Positions 1-13,243 are shown, counted from the stretch's first letter. The stretch is 64,000 bases of DNA from Sphagnum compactum (GCA_965153455.1 OZ234493.1:32974213-33038212); one strand, 5' to 3'. Notes: generated by a model from the letters alone, not told the origin. Made by a program: numbers and translations.

Positions 1-1732
1 AAGGTGTGGTTTAGGGTGCACGAACGTTTTAAGTGCCTCTACTTCATTAGGTGCGTTAACCTTAAATTACCTTTGGGATTAGCAGGCGACCTCAATGCAG
101 GGATAGGCACTCTCGACAAGGTTTGTGTGAAATGTTTCATATGCATTGGGGTTGGAGGTAGGATCTGATATAAAGAGGAAGAGCTCCATGTATTTGGGCT
201 GTCTTGACTATTGGGGGATTGGCAATTCTAGAGCTCAGGAAAGGATCTATGAATATGTATGAACTTTTGTTTTGATAAATGTGAAGAATTTGTTGCATGG
301 AGGTCCTACATGTAAAATAGACAAAATGTGAGATTTGGCAGCAAATAGTCAATGAATTAATGTGTGCCAAAGGTGCAACGTAACTAGAATTCCAACACCT
401 TAACTAAAATCAACACCTTTCATCAGTGCATTAATCTTAGCTCTTTGTATATGTCCCACAAGAAGCTATTATATTGTATGTTCCAGCCTTGGCCCAATTC
501 TTTTATTATTAACAATTCATTCGATTCAATTCTTGGGATGGATGCATGATTGCTTGTACATTTTTTGCATGCACTTGGTGTCCACAAAGGGGACTAGTAA
601 TAAGAAATGTGTTTTTTGGTTAATGGGTTTATTGATGAATGACTTGGATACCTTCATTTCAAATCGATTGATTTGGCTTTTAAAAGCATGTGGCATGGAC
701 CTACAAGGAAAACTACATTGCTCCTACATGTAGATGCTTGTACTCAAATTGGAGCTTTCAAGCAAGTTCATATTGTATTTTTTGAAGATGTTAAATTGTT
801 CATTGTATATTTTTTTTTTTCAATGAATTCAAGGTTAAATTTTTGCAAAATACTTCTTAAGATCATGATAAATAATGACTATTAACATCTGGGTGAATTT
901 GGTGTGAGTGTCAAAACACACGAAAATTTTGAATAAATTACCCCATTATGCTTATGAATTAACAATATTCACAAACATGTAACGAATTTGAGGTTCACAA
1001 AAATTTAACAACATGATGCCCTCAAGGATAGTTGTGTGAATATCCCATCTCTAATTTACAATGTTAACTATTTATGTACTCATTTCAAAAAACCATTTTT
1101 TAAAGATATTATTTTTGATGAATTGTTTTAAATGAATATAATTCGAGTCTGGACAATTACCAATTATACATGCTTGGATATAGAAGGAAATATAAGGTGA
1201 TGACAATATTTGACAAAACATCAAAGTTTGATAATACTAACATTATGTGATGTGTTAAGGTGTTCCCTATGACATTTGTCGACATAAACACACTACAATC
1301 AAACTACAATATGATCATCAAGGTTTTTTTCAAAATTTTCAAGATATTTATGAATATCCCCGACATTAATTAGGATTGAATGTCAATTGTCATAGGTGGG
1401 TTGTAGCATTTTTACAACAATGCTACTACAAGTGGTGACCTAAGAATTGATTAGGTTTAAATTTGATTATTTTTATTATTTTTATTCCAAATAGTGATAA
1501 AAATCCCTTAAAATCACAATTTTTTTTATTTTTTCCTCATCTTCTAAAAACAAATTCACCAAATTGCAAAAAAATTCCAAAAACAAAAACACTCGTGATT
1601 ATATCCAAATTTAAAACAAAATTAATATTGAAATTTTATTATCATATGGATTGTGATTGTACCATTCAAATTGCATTTGGTTTTTATATCTAGTCATAAA
1701 ATTATGGGTGCAATCACAGTAAAATGAGCCAG
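1..1732. other. AT-rich intergenic DNA, no gene seen
   Basis: This stretch has many stops in all frames and only short unconserved open frames. I recognise no protein domain, RNA gene or transposon end in it. A TAGTCAT motif near 1691 resembles the subterminal motif of the CACTA-like element that begins at 1733, but it lies outside that element. Confidence 0.6.
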
Positions 1733-3445
1733 CATTACACCAAAACTTGACATTTATGACTAGTGACCATTTCTAGTCATACAGTTATATCCACCATGTT
1801 TTTGTGTGTAGTCGTATTCTTGTAACCATGGATATGACTACATGACTAAAAATCTTCTTCATGAACACCATATAATTATTTAATAATATACAATTTGAAA
1901 CGTTAAAAACTTATGAATTAAAAGGGAAAAGAACTAAAAAGTAGACATACATACCTAGTAAGCATATTATAAACTTGTAAATGATCAAACACATAATTAG
2001 TACACAAATAAATAACTAATACCTTATAATTTCTAGAACCTTTGCTTTAGAGTCACTAATAATTTAATATGAATCTCTAAATAGTGGTTAAAACAAATTT
2101 AGGGGAATTTTCTCCTCATTTATGAAAAAATTCCCAAAAAATGGAAAGCAAATTGTCAAAGTTCTTGAAACCATAAAATTAAGTAAAATTTTGATGCCTA
2201 TAATATAATTAAAACATTTAAGTTGAGACTCTTGCTCAAAGGTTTATTTAAATGAATATATATTTTAATTTTTTGACATTAAATAATGAAATATATTCTT
2301 ATTAATGATATCCAATTAATGTCAAAAGAAATCCACATGCCCCAAAATGGCATTTTCATGTTTCCATGTGATGGGTAGCAAAGAATATAAAATTTGATCT
2401 TTAGTAATTTATCAAAATATTTGGTCATGGAACTTGGAATTTTTAATATTATATATATTAAATCACATTCAATGAATTGAAAAAAATTTAAAATAAGATT
2501 AAAATTTCCTACTCACAATAAAATTTGATAAAACAATTATGAAATTAAAAATATATATGTGTATAAATTAATAATTATGGCATTTAAATAATTTTAATAC
2601 TTTGTATAAAGTTTTACAATGTTGAAATAATATTATATGTTTCATAGATAACATATTTTATTTTTAAATATTTGATATAATTACAAATAAATATAACACG
2701 ACATTTATACAATTTTTATTAATTCACTATTTGTTAAAAGGTGGGAAAATTATATATATATACCCAAAAAACCATGTTGATTTAAATATGTTTATTTACA
2801 AATCATTTTATGAAAACAGAAAAAAAGAAAATCTACAAGATATCATTGTTGTTCAAATGTATGAAATAATGAAAATTTAAATGCATTTTCAGACCATTTA
2901 CTTCATATTTTTGTTAACCTTTTTTTATAGATGTGTAGATCTTGGAAAAATCTTTAAGAATGAAATTTATTTATTTTCATTTGGACAAAGTATGGAAAGG
3001 ATAATAATAGTTAAAATAGGTTATTTTTGTATCAACAAAAAATGATGTAAAATAATGTTGTAAATTTATCCCATATCCTTTATCAACAAGTTCAACTTTG
3101 AAAACTATATAAGTAAGTGAAAAAGTATTGGTCTACACACAACATATGCACTAAATATATTAAAAGTGCAAATATTACTTATGATGAGCCAATAAAAAAG
3201 GCTTGTCACCAAAAAATAAATAGGATCCTACTTACCCACCTACTTAGGCCTGCCTGCCTGCCTACCAAATGGCTAGGTGAAATTAAATTAATATATAACA
3301 TATTTGATGGCATTTACAACTAGGACAAAAATACGACTACTAGATAAGCAACATGTCCATATTCATTACATAGTCATGTAATCATGAATGGCAACTACAA
3401 ACCTAGTCATGGGTGTAATCATATTTGCCATGTTTTGCTGTAGTG
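1733..3445. mobile_element. CACTA-like non-autonomous DNA transposon
   Basis: The right end reads TTTTGCTGTAGTG at 3433-3445, which is the inverse of CACTACAGCAAAA, the classic CACTA (En/Spm) terminus. The left end reads CATTACACCAAAA from 1733, one base off the CACTA start. The flanking triplets are CAG on the left and CAA on the right, compatible with a 3-bp target duplication with one later change. Both subterminal zones carry repeats of TAGTCAT or its complement ATGACTA: 1756, 1774, 1834 and 1842 on the left (a variant TAGTCGT at 1809), and 3371 and 3404 on the right (a variant at 3333). Such subterminal repeats are typical transposase-binding sites in this superfamily. The 1.7-kb interior is AT-rich and encodes no transposase, so the element could move only with help from another copy. 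Confidence 0.6.
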
Positions 3446-3939
3446 CAAAACAAATGTCAAATAAGCCCTAAAAACAGTCAAGATTGGAGAAATATTTATG
3501 TTTTACCATTTAAAACCATGAGATCATGGCAAGTTGTTCCTTTTTTATTCATATAAATGTCAAGGAATTCAAACTAAAAATCCATTTGATAAAATTTTAA
3601 GTTTAAGTTTCAATTTAAGACCTTTGAAAGTTCACCTATAGCATCTAAAGGAATCAATTTTGCAAAGGACTGTAAAAAAGATTCATATAATTTTTAAAAA
3701 TTGATGCGAAAAAAATTAAGAAGATAAAATCCTAGTAGCCAAATTCAAAAAACATTCATACCTTGAAATATGTGAAATTTTAAGACTTTAAAATTTTTTA
3801 AGAAAATTAAATTGATCCAAAATTTTAGAACTTCAAAAGTCTTTTACCACATATAAATGGGGTATAATGTACATGATGTTTTAAAAATAGTTGCAGTTTA
3901 TTATATAAGAGAAAAAAAAATTAAATCAATTTTTGGTAA
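3446..3939. other. AT-rich intergenic DNA, nothing recognised
   Basis: Low-complexity A/T-rich sequence between the CACTA-like element and a dispersed repeat. No coding frame or RNA signature is visible. Confidence 0.5.
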
Positions 3940-4200
3940 TAATTTGAAATTGTCATCATTTTTAAAGATGAAACACTAAATTAACAAGGAATCAGCACAT
4001 TTTGAAGTTTTCATATTTATTCAAAAATTTAAACAAAACAACATGTCATTTACTTAAACAATTGTATGCATTTCTATGACAATTTGCAAAAAAGTAATTC
4101 AAAAATTAAATTGTATGAAAAAACATTTATGGGCAAAAAGACATGCAGTCCTTTTTTAAAGTAACGTCGTTGGCAGATTTTATTTCATTTGTGCCCATTT
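3940..4200 (+). repeat. Dispersed repeat, copy 1 (second copy near 44.85 kb)
   Basis: About 250 bp that align by eye to 44846-45104 in the same orientation. Shared blocks include TTTTTAAAGATGAAACA, CATATTTATTCAAAAAT and AGTCCTTTTTTAAAGTAA, in the same order with small indels. The copies are clearly diverged, so this is an old family. No coding capacity and no clear terminal repeats were seen, so its class is unknown. Confidence 0.65.
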
Positions 4201-5839
4201 TGTCAAGGACAATATGAAAAATTTGTGTCATTTGGGATAGTACTTTGGGGCACTAAATTATGCTTTCACCCCTTGATTTGGTTCCAAACAACTTGATGCA
4301 CATGATTCAACTTGTAATAACTTTTTGATTGGAATAATAACAAAAATCCCAAAAGCTTAAGACACACCCATGAACTCCTTGTGATTGAAACATGGATGCA
4401 AAAACTTTGAAATGGCTAAGATGAAATGATACTTCACATGGACCATGTAATCATTTCAAATGCACAAAAATGTTTAATGCAATTTTGAACCAAAATGTCA
4501 CCAATTCACACAAACCTCCCAATGGCTATAACTTTAGAAGAAGTTTTTTTTTTTTTTTTTTTGTCAAGCATGTCTCCATGGGATTAAAATATCCAACTAT
4601 AAATTTTTCAAAATTTCCAAAATCCTTCATTTGAAAATAGGACATTTCAATAATGGTGGTTGGTAATTAGAATTGTAAAACAAGTACAATGAAATGAAAC
4701 ATTTAATAAACCTTATTGCTTTTGTTAGAACAATGAAATGTTGCACGTCAAGATCTTCAATTAAAGGTTATTTGCCCTTCAAAATCAATATGTGAATGAT
4801 TAATATTCTTTTTGACAATTTGTAACTTGATTTTTATTTTGGGAATGTGAGACCAAAATTGCCATGGTCCATTTTAAGAACTTCCCAATTAACCAAAGAT
4901 TATTGCATTTGGACAAGATTTTCATTTTTAACCCTTGGCCTAGAAATTTGAAAATTTTCAAGTTCATTGTCAATTGGATGATTGTGTTAATGAGATGGAA
5001 AAGGTGGTTATGACTAAATAATCCATCGAAAGATCAATGTCTTAAGTTTGTACCAATGTTGTGAAATTATTTGATTCTATAAAAACTATCGATTCTAGGT
5101 TTTTAAAAACTTGGAATTTTAAAGAACTAGCAAGTTCCAGTTATTTAAAATTTTCCATTTCATATACCTAGCCAATTTTGGGTTTTTAATTTTTAATTGT
5201 TTAAAAAAATTGACTAGTTTCAGGGGTCTGGCTATGAAACATCATGTTCTTTGGGGCTAATTTTCAAACAAAAAATTGGCCGGTTTTGAAACAATTTTCA
5301 AGTAATACCCCCACCCGATTATGCTAACCAAATCATCAAAGTGGTTTTTTACTTTTTACCTTAGTTTTTAATCCGGTTTACAACTAGTTTTCTAAGATGA
5401 CAAATTTGTCAAAAAGCTAATGAAAAAAAAACAATTTTTTTGCATGTTTCAAGTTTCTAAAACCAAATTATGTTTCAAGCTTGAAGGTTTGAAATTGGAA
5501 GCTTCAACAACAACACTAAGAAGTAACAAATAGGATTCCAAGACTTTTCCTTTGCCAAGCCTACATACACCTTACAACTATGGCAGTCATAATCCAAGAT
5601 AAGTGATAAAAACACAATATGATAAAACAATCCATGGCTAAAAACAGAAGACAAAAAAATTTCCATGGTATGCAGGTCCAAGGAACAAGGAACACTCAAA
5701 GCAACAAATTGGAAATCAATATGGGAAATCACAAAGATCTGGAAATTCTTCCCACTCGACCTACTCCTCAAACTCTACATCAGGCTCTTCCAACAAATCT
5801 GATTCTGCTTTGCATGCACCTACAAGGTCAGAAGGCTTA
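4201..5839. other. AT-rich intergenic DNA with a poly-T tract
   Basis: Contains a run of about 18 T at 4545-4562. From about 5040 to 5370 there is a stretch rich in GGTTT, CTAGTT and AACCAG words, similar in texture to later repeats near 21, 57, 60.5 and 62.7 kb. No gene is recognised. Confidence 0.45.
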
Positions 5840-6710
5840 GAACACCCAACCCTTGGATCAATAGGCCAATTTTTGTTCACAAAAATGATCTAGTTGAGGT
5901 GGTTAGTTTGCAAACGACACCTCTAGAGTGCAGTGAGGATTTCAGCAATGGAAAAAATTCGTTCCATCTTGATTTGGCTTGCTAGAATCCCAAGGATTTG
6001 TTGAACCAACATTCCCACCACTGGGTACCTATGCTCATGGATGCGCCACCAAATCAATGCGCATTTGCAAGTGTCTGCATCATTAGGGTGGCGACAAAAT
6101 CCATCAAGCTCCCATGCCATTGCCTAAAATATACCTTATGCACTAGTTTCCGAAGTCTAAAATAGATCGTCATTGTCACCTTGATTGTCCTGCACACGAA
6201 CCTCCATTTCCCATGAAAAAGGGATCATCACCTTGTATCACCGTATTAGCAAAGGTAGAAGCAAATGAACATCATACTCTTTTACTAATGCAAATGCGGG
6301 TTCACGACCTAGGTAATTCACCACCAACTGCATATTCTTGAACCCGGGATCAAGCATCAACACCAACATATTGTGCCTTTTTTTTTCAAATGCATGCATA
6401 AAATAGAGGAAAGGTTGAAGAACTTCCAAAAGTTGCCACATTCATGTGAATCACCAACTATGCCAACTTTACATCAAACGCACTTGCCTCTAGATCACCC
6501 ATGCCATTAGGGTTAACCACATGACCAACTTCATCACCAACTTCATGTGTCTTTGTGATGATGAATTGCAACGCGTCCCCAAACAACCAATGTCTGCAAC
6601 TTTGATTCAGGACACAACCAATCATGATCGGTGACAACATTTTCACCACCACATCACATATCGCCCAAGTTCTTGGAGATAGAATACAACTATGTAAAAC
6701 CATCGTTTGT
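5840..6710 (-). pseudogene. hAT-superfamily transposase remnant
   Basis: Read on the minus strand, this region gives successive blocks of a hAT transposase. A middle block at about 6441-6238 reads FLYFMHAFEKKRHNMLVLML followed by DPGFKNMQLVVNYLGRE. A C-terminal block at 6120-5923 reads WWRIHEHRYPVVGMLVQQIL and then SQIKMERIFSIAEILTAL, the usual hAT dimerisation region. Downstream of a stop the frame continues with residues resembling the usual FVNKNWP..DPRVGC ending, down to about 5840. Stops and frame changes near 6455, 6237 and 5922 separate the blocks, and the N-terminal half with its zinc finger is missing, so no working protein can be made. The family assignment rests on recognising the dimerisation motif. 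The element's ends and target duplication were not found. Confidence 0.8.
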
Positions 6711-9700
6711 CAACTATGGCGCAACACAATCGCATGCCGATAAATCAATGCATCTTGAAATAATAAAAAATGACTTGCAAACTTGTTTAGAAATCCAATC
6801 AAAACCACAAAAGCTCACCTTAATTTAATTGAACCCATTAAGCAACCCCAAATGAATCACGTCAAGCCATTACACATTTGAACTTTGAACCCTAATTTAA
6901 ATGGGGCATAACAAAGCTGAAATCAATGAAAGAAACCCAACAATAACCCAAGAAGCTCACCTCTTAGATCAACCAACTCCATCAAAAGTTTTAAAAATCT
7001 TTCATCAAGGCATTAATGATCTAAACATCTAAACCCTAGGGTAAATGCATACTACAAGGGACCAAAAAATGCACAAAAAAAGTCCATTTCTACGTTTTTT
7101 TGGTGTTGCCATCACCATTAAAATAAGATTTCCAATTACCAATTAAGTTTTTGCAAGAACTGTGTTGTACATTTTTTTAATACATTATAAAACACATTTA
7201 ATGAAAACACTTGAATCAAACTCAAAAAATACATATTGAAAAATACTTGTGAATTTTGACCTTCCAGAAAAGTACTCAATGGCCACTTTCATTAATAATG
7301 ACATCCTTAATAAGAATTTTAGTCTCCATTTTGATCATACAACTTGTGGAAAACATGATTGTTATTTTTAAAAATATTGTTATTATAATCTTTGAATAAT
7401 ACATGTTCAATGACTAACAAACCTTTTCAAATATATGTGAAAACTTGTATTTAATGTAATTGATGTCATTTTAAAATTTGGGAATCCTAAAATGAAAACC
7501 CACAAAATTTATATGAATAATAGCCCATGTAAAACTTTTAAAAACATATGCTTTTGGGACAAAAGAATGGAAAAACAAACAAAAATTGTAATTCATATGG
7601 ACTTATGAAAATATGGTCAAATTTTAACCATTCAAAAGTCCCTAATCATTAAATAGTAAAGGTTTTCAAAGAAAAGATTCTTCATATGAGTTTATCATCT
7701 TATATTTCATCATATATTGAGTCTGAACAATAAATTTGGAATGTGAATCAATAAATTTCCATTTTGTGATTTTCTAGTCAGATAACTTGTCCATAATTTT
7801 TGACTTCAAAAGTCCATTATTGCTAACAAATGAGTTTTTTATCAAAAAATAACCACATAATTCTCTTCATAATAAAATTGTTAGTTTAGATCCCAATCCC
7901 AATTAGTAGATTTAAAAATGTATTAATCACCATATGCATTTGAAGAAGGGTACCCAAGGAAAAAACAAAATTTCGTCACAAAAGTGAACCATTTGATTGT
8001 GCATCTACCTTTAATCTTTATTAGTGTTCCAAAATTGCTCTAGTATAAAGGAGTCTTGAATTCGAAACTTTCACACTAGTTATTCCTATGTGCTCTTTGT
8101 AATGGGTGCCTACCCTTGTTTGTCTTTAAAGATTTGACAAAATTGAAGTCTCAGAAAATGATCCAATCCACTTTTGGTAGGGGGTAATTACTTAAATTTG
8201 CATTCACAACTTTGCTCTTATTGTTGTGGCATTTTGACCATAGATGTTGATCACCCATATTTTGCCTTATTGAATTGTATGGTGTTGAATTGTGTTCTTC
8301 CTATCACTATGACTCCATGTTTCTTGATTAATGGTGCTAACCATGAAAAGGTGAGGATTCCAATAGCTCCTTTGAATTTGTCTATAATAATGGGATATGT
8401 AACTTCGTTCCAAAATGCTTCCCTTTTTTGAAATTGCAAGCTAGTTAATTTTTTGTAATCCTAGGCTAAGAATTTGTATTCGTACAACAAACCTATGTCA
8501 ACTTTGGAGAGACCTTTATAAAAAAATCTTTGATGCATTTCCTTTTTCTAGCACTTGCCACTTTTGTCACTAAACTCTACACATTTAGTGATGCCAAACA
8601 TATGTTGTCATGTTGTATTACTTTTGGTTTGGGAGGTTGAGTGACTTTTATCTCTTTGTGGGTTGTGATTTCTTAATTAATTATCAAGTTGTTGTGCGAC
8701 ATCCCTTGTTGTGGAGTTGGACAAGGTTGAAAAATCTTATCCTTTAAAGCCAAAGTTTCAATTGATGTTATTTCAATTGATTTGTCTATTGAGTTTTATA
8801 AGAATTATTTGATGTTTTCCATATTTTCTTTGAAATGAATATATTTGGTTTTTTATTAAGTCTAGGTTTTCTTCCTTTACCTTGATAATTGAACATTCTA
8901 CAAATGTTTTTGCTGGTTCTTGATGCCTCCCACTTATAGACCCATTGAACATCTTGCCATTGGTTTAGGGGGTAACCTTGTTATTGTCATTGGTGACTAG
9001 TTTTTGAAGGTCCATAGTTGTTTGATTTGTCATGTGAGTGAAGGTTGTGATCTTCCTCCATGCCCTTTCCCTTTTTGGTTCCAAGATTTTGGTAAAGTTT
9101 ATGGGTGTCTATGTTTAATTTTGTTTCTCCACTAAGAGATCCAAGTATCCTTCACCTCCATTCTCCACAATAAAAATTGGTGTGCTACATACTTGGGCAA
9201 ACCTATCTTTGAGTGGCACCATTAAAGACCACCTCACCAAAATTCAAAAAAAAGTGGACTTAGTTTAATTTCATTAACATTTTTCAATCATTTTAAATTG
9301 TAATTTTTATGATTGACTTGCACCACATGAGATTTGTCTTCCCCATTAGTAAATATTAACTTCCAATTATATGCAAAATACCTTCAAAACAAGTGTTAAA
9401 ACTATGTATAAACATGTTGGTTTTCAAATCTAATAACAATACTTTCCTTATGGTCTTTTTGTTGGCTTTCTCCCCCTTACTAACTTTTCCCCTTCTAATG
9501 TGGCTGATTTTGTTTGTGGGTAATCTCACACTTGGTGATTTGTGGCCTTACATTTGGCACATTGATTGGGAAGGCCATTGTGAACTAGCTTCATCTTTAC
9601 TTCCCATTTTTTATCCATTTTAGGAAGAATGACTATGATAGGCAAGTTTTCTAAATCTTCCACCATTGTCTTGATTCGTGAGCTTAACATCTTTGTCTTG

Positions 9701-11050
9701 TATTTCTTTATTGTGTCAATGAAAAGGATTGTCCCTATTTGGCTCCCAATTGTTTGAAAAAATGATTATGTTCGAATGAACTAGTTAAGGTCAACAATTT
9801 GAATCAAATTGGGTAATTTGGAATTGTTCCCTTGTATTAGAATTGGGAAAGGCCATGTGTGGTCTCTAGCTTGAAAATGTGATTTGGTTTTCCCTAGAGT
9901 AATGGGCCTAAGAATGGTTGTTCTTTATCAAATTGGATTTCAAAAAACCCCTTTTCCTTCATAGTGAACATTCCAAAATCAATGTGCCTCAAATTAGGAT
10001 TTTCAAGTTAGGGAGACTTTGGAGATTTCCTAACAATGTTGTTTGAGGTCTATCACAACTCAAAACAACATTACTCTAAGTTTCTTTGAAAGCTTTCCTT
10101 TTTGCTTTGCATTTTGTTGGGAGTTGTTGGAGGTAGGTTGACTTTTTTGAGTCACTTGTTCTTGATTTGTTTTTGTGGGCTGTTGGAGTTCCCAATTGTT
10201 TGGAACTTCCTTAAAGGGTTGAAGGAGTTTTGTTGTTGATTTGGGGCCTTGCTCATGTCCTGAAAGAATGTGCTTTAAGAATCAACTGGCATCTCTGGTT
10301 TGGGGTGATGCAAAGTGTAGTGGCTAAGCTATCTCCATAGTGGTTCCAACATGGACTTGAAGCACTTTGGCTTGGTTGCTCAATGCCTCTTTCTCCCATT
10401 TGTTGGGAAATGTTGTTTGGCATTGACCTACAAGCCATGCCATGCATCTCTAAACTTTGACACTGTTGCACATTGAAGTACAATGGCCTCTTTTACCTTA
10501 CTGTCTTGCCATCTTGCATTTTTTTCTTTGAACTATCTTCAAGGCAACATTACCACCTTGATGGGCTTGCCTTCGTTATCATTTGCATTCAATAGTTTGC
10601 AATTGTCCCCATTGAGTCGCCACACTCCCCTCCTCCACTCGCTTGCATGCTCCTTGCTCCTCAGTCCAATTCCCACACTACCACTACACTACGAAGGCAA
10701 ACACAACAACTTGCTAGGAATTAACCACATATGAACATACAAGTACCTCATGGCTGGAAAAAAAGAAAACAGAAATAAAAGCCAACTACATGCTAAGGCA
10801 CTTGTGTCACAATTTCGTGATTTTCCACCCAAAAAAAAGAAGACTATGGCACTTATTCTAGAGAGGCAATGCCTTGAGGAGACATATTTGCAAATCTATC
10901 CCACAGAACATGACACAAAACACAAAATACATAATCCATCAAAACTTCACTACATGTTGGTTGTAGCCCATAATATATCACTACTGTGTGACCTTGCAAA
11001 AATATTTCTCACGTCAAGTTTGGTTATTTACTTTTTTCCAACCTCAGCTA
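6711..11050. other. AT-rich intergenic DNA with one dispersed repeat
   Basis: No gene is supported. Short open frames at 8174-8431 (plus), 10483-10253 (minus) and 10483-11067 (plus) have no recognisable domain and biased composition. Part of the stretch (7515-7835) is a dispersed repeat listed separately. The sequence from 8 to 10.5 kb is T/G-rich on the plus strand, possibly decayed transposon coding sequence, but I cannot name a family. Confidence 0.45.
7515..7835 (+). repeat. Dispersed repeat, copy 1 (second copy near 42.8 kb)
   Basis: Aligns by eye with 42815-43155 in the same orientation. Shared words in the same order are TATGGACTTATGAAAATATG, CCATTCAAAA, ATCATATATTGA and ACTTCAAAAGTCCATTA. 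A shorter piece of the same family, with GTCCATAATTTT and TTCAAAAGTCCAT, occurs near 47470. The class is unknown; there is no coding capacity. Confidence 0.55.
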
Positions 11051-11737
11051 TAAAACTAAAACCATGACTGCAACTGGCCAATTAGCCAAACATTACGGTT
11101 GGCTAATTAAAAAAGGGCGAAGCTATCAGATCATATTTATTACACTCGTCACGGGCAGGTGTTAGGCTTTGCTGCGGCCTTCACCAGCCTCAGTATGCAC
11201 AAATGCTAGGCGAAAACCATTTTGCTGAGCCAAATGGCAGGATTTGATGTTTTGTCGTCCAATTTTCTTTTTCTGGTTTACATACTGAGCACCTGTAGAG
11301 TTGTTGTTAGCTAGGATGATCAACTATTAACGGGTTGTCAACCCAAAGAAACGGCCACAGCATCTGGTACGGTAGTACTTGGGCAACTTCTGCATGAATT
11401 AAATTCATTTTAATTTTGCCAAAATTTTGAAAAAATTCAGCACTTTATGCTGAAACTTCCTTTGCACCTGCACTTGTTTTGATGGGTAATTTTAGCAGTT
11501 GTGTCGCCAAATCATGATGTTCATGACTATATATGAAAAAGGCTCCCGTTTGGTTGATTTGATGAGTCATTTGACTGAGCTCATGATATTTTCTAGATGT
11601 GGAAATCGATGAGTCATGTTTGCCATTGTATGTAATATACAACACCAGCATTGGTCACAACTATGGACTCCCATTATTGGATACGAATTCAAGTTTTTGA
11701 AAGATTTTCGATAGCCAGAATTTGATCAAAATTTAAG

Positions 11738-12530
11738 AAAAATCGCCAGTTTTTTACACATGGTTCAAATATGTAGCCAAAAACACAACAAGACGTTTAA
11801 ATGTTTTTACCTTCATATATAGCTCATACCCAAATTTGACTAAATCTTCCTATCTTCCTACTTTAGCTACACAAAATTAACCAAACGAACATGGCTGGTA
11901 GTTGTAGTGCCCACTGCCTCGCAAGAAGCTCATGGTGGAGCCCCGTAGCTCATGTACTGAAGTTGTAATTATGAGCATACCTCGTGTCAGCTCCAGTTAT
12001 GATGTGAGGCGATCTGTTATTTTCGTATCAAGTGTTGGGATATGAAAAACGAATATTGGTTGTTGCACAAAAACAAAAGTCTTATACCGATCTGTCAAAC
12101 TCACCTAAATAACCTTGTCAGCTTTCTAGTGGCTCATGACGTACCACGCCACACTCACCTGCCTTGTTTTGATTACCCGTTCCCCCCCCCCATTTACTAT
12201 TGCACTGCATTCTTACAAGAAACGCGATTCCTCATTTATTTCACAAACTTGTACACTCACTCCACCGGCCGCATTATCATGAACCCAATGTATCCTGGCC
12301 CGAGCATTTACGAGACCCAGTTATGAGGCTTCTTTCATATGAGTACCAGAACTTTTGTTTTGTAGCCAAAGTGGTGATCATCCATAGGAAATGTAGAAAA
12401 AGTGGCGATCATCGTCAGAAGATTTAGCCACATTTGGCTATAAACGAGATATGAAGTATAAAACTTTAATCATCCGTTATATATCTTTAGCTAAACACTC
12501 AAAACAAAATATACAAATTTGGCGATTTTT
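11738..12530. repeat. Fold-back element with ~112-bp inverted arms (family R1)
   Basis: The left arm (11738-11850) and right arm (12419-12530) are imperfect inverted repeats. Both begin at their outer edge with AAAAATCGCCA and reach a shared inner block of the type CCAAATTTGACTAAATCTTC (left) or its counterpart with TTTAGCCACATTTGGC (right). About 570 bp of unrelated sequence lies between them. Related single arms occur near 40.2 kb and 52.6 kb. This suggests a non-autonomous transposon family with long inverted ends. It sits about 0.7-1.5 kb upstream of the GH3 start codon and may be part of its distal promoter. No coding sequence was found inside. Confidence 0.5.
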
Positions 12531-13173
12531 ATTGTTTTTTCTCTCGCTTTTGGCAATTGAAAACCTCCAAAATCACTTCATTCTCAATCTTTTAATTTAT
12601 AGTTTCGCCAATTAAAAACAAGACTGATGAGTACAATTTTGTTTCTGTAAATCCAACTGAAATTTCAATTGTTTTTTTTTCAATTTTGTCAAGTAGGTGG
12701 ACTCGTGATCATCCAACAGAGGAATGAACCATTTCGCTAGGCGAGACGCCAGACGGTAAAGTAGATATTTTCTGGATATCTGCCTAGTTCTCATGACTAT
12801 TAATAAAACTCATTGTCTATGGCGACATGTCACCTTTTTCCAAAAATAACCTCCTTTAACAATTCTTACTGGTTTTTCTTTGTCACCACAGTGCGAAAAA
12901 TCGCCCCCCAAAAAAAAAAAAAAACACTCATTGAGTTCCCTCCCCAGTGCAGAGAACTTTGTGCACACTAGAGTATATTAACAATACCAAGTGTGTGCTG
13001 ATTGATGACACTAGTGAGTAACTAAAACTTGGGTGTGAGAAATATTTTTTCAGGGTCACATACTGAGCACCGCTGGAGATGTTCTAAGAGTCCATAGCAA
13101 AGTGTACCTAGGTTGTATAACTTGTCGATTTTACTAGAGTTTCAAAGCGGTTCGGTTGAGAGCTTGCACTGCG

Positions 13174-13189
13174 AGTATATAGTATATAC
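13174..13189 (+). promoter_or_regulatory. Probable TATA region of the GH3 gene
   Basis: The sequence AGTATATAGTATATAC lies 55-70 bp before the chosen GH3 ATG, leaving room for a short 5' leader. No perfect auxin response element (TGTCTC or GAGACA) was seen between 12900 and 13243, although many GH3 genes carry such sites. The call rests on position and sequence only. Confidence 0.4.
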
Positions 13190-13243
13190 ATGGGCTTAAA
13201 CTCGTCGAGCATTTGAGGTGGGTAGAGCAGACTGATCTGCGAG

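Noticed and set aside
1291-1304. CACTACAATCAAA resembling another CACTA end
   Set aside because: No partner end in inverse orientation and no subterminal motif cluster next to it.
10483-11067. Open frames of 83 and 105 codons on the plus strand
   Set aside because: No recognised domain, biased composition and no supporting splice or promoter context.
12178-12190. Run of about 10 C upstream of GH3
   Set aside because: A single homopolymer inside the R1 fold-back interior; no function can be claimed.
11281-13071. CATACTGAGCACC present at 11281 and 13059
   Set aside because: Only about 13 bp is shared with little similarity around it, too short to call a duplication or transposon end.
12900-13243. 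Auxin response elements in the GH3 promoter
   Set aside because: I looked for TGTCTC or GAGACA and found none in this interval, so no site is claimed.
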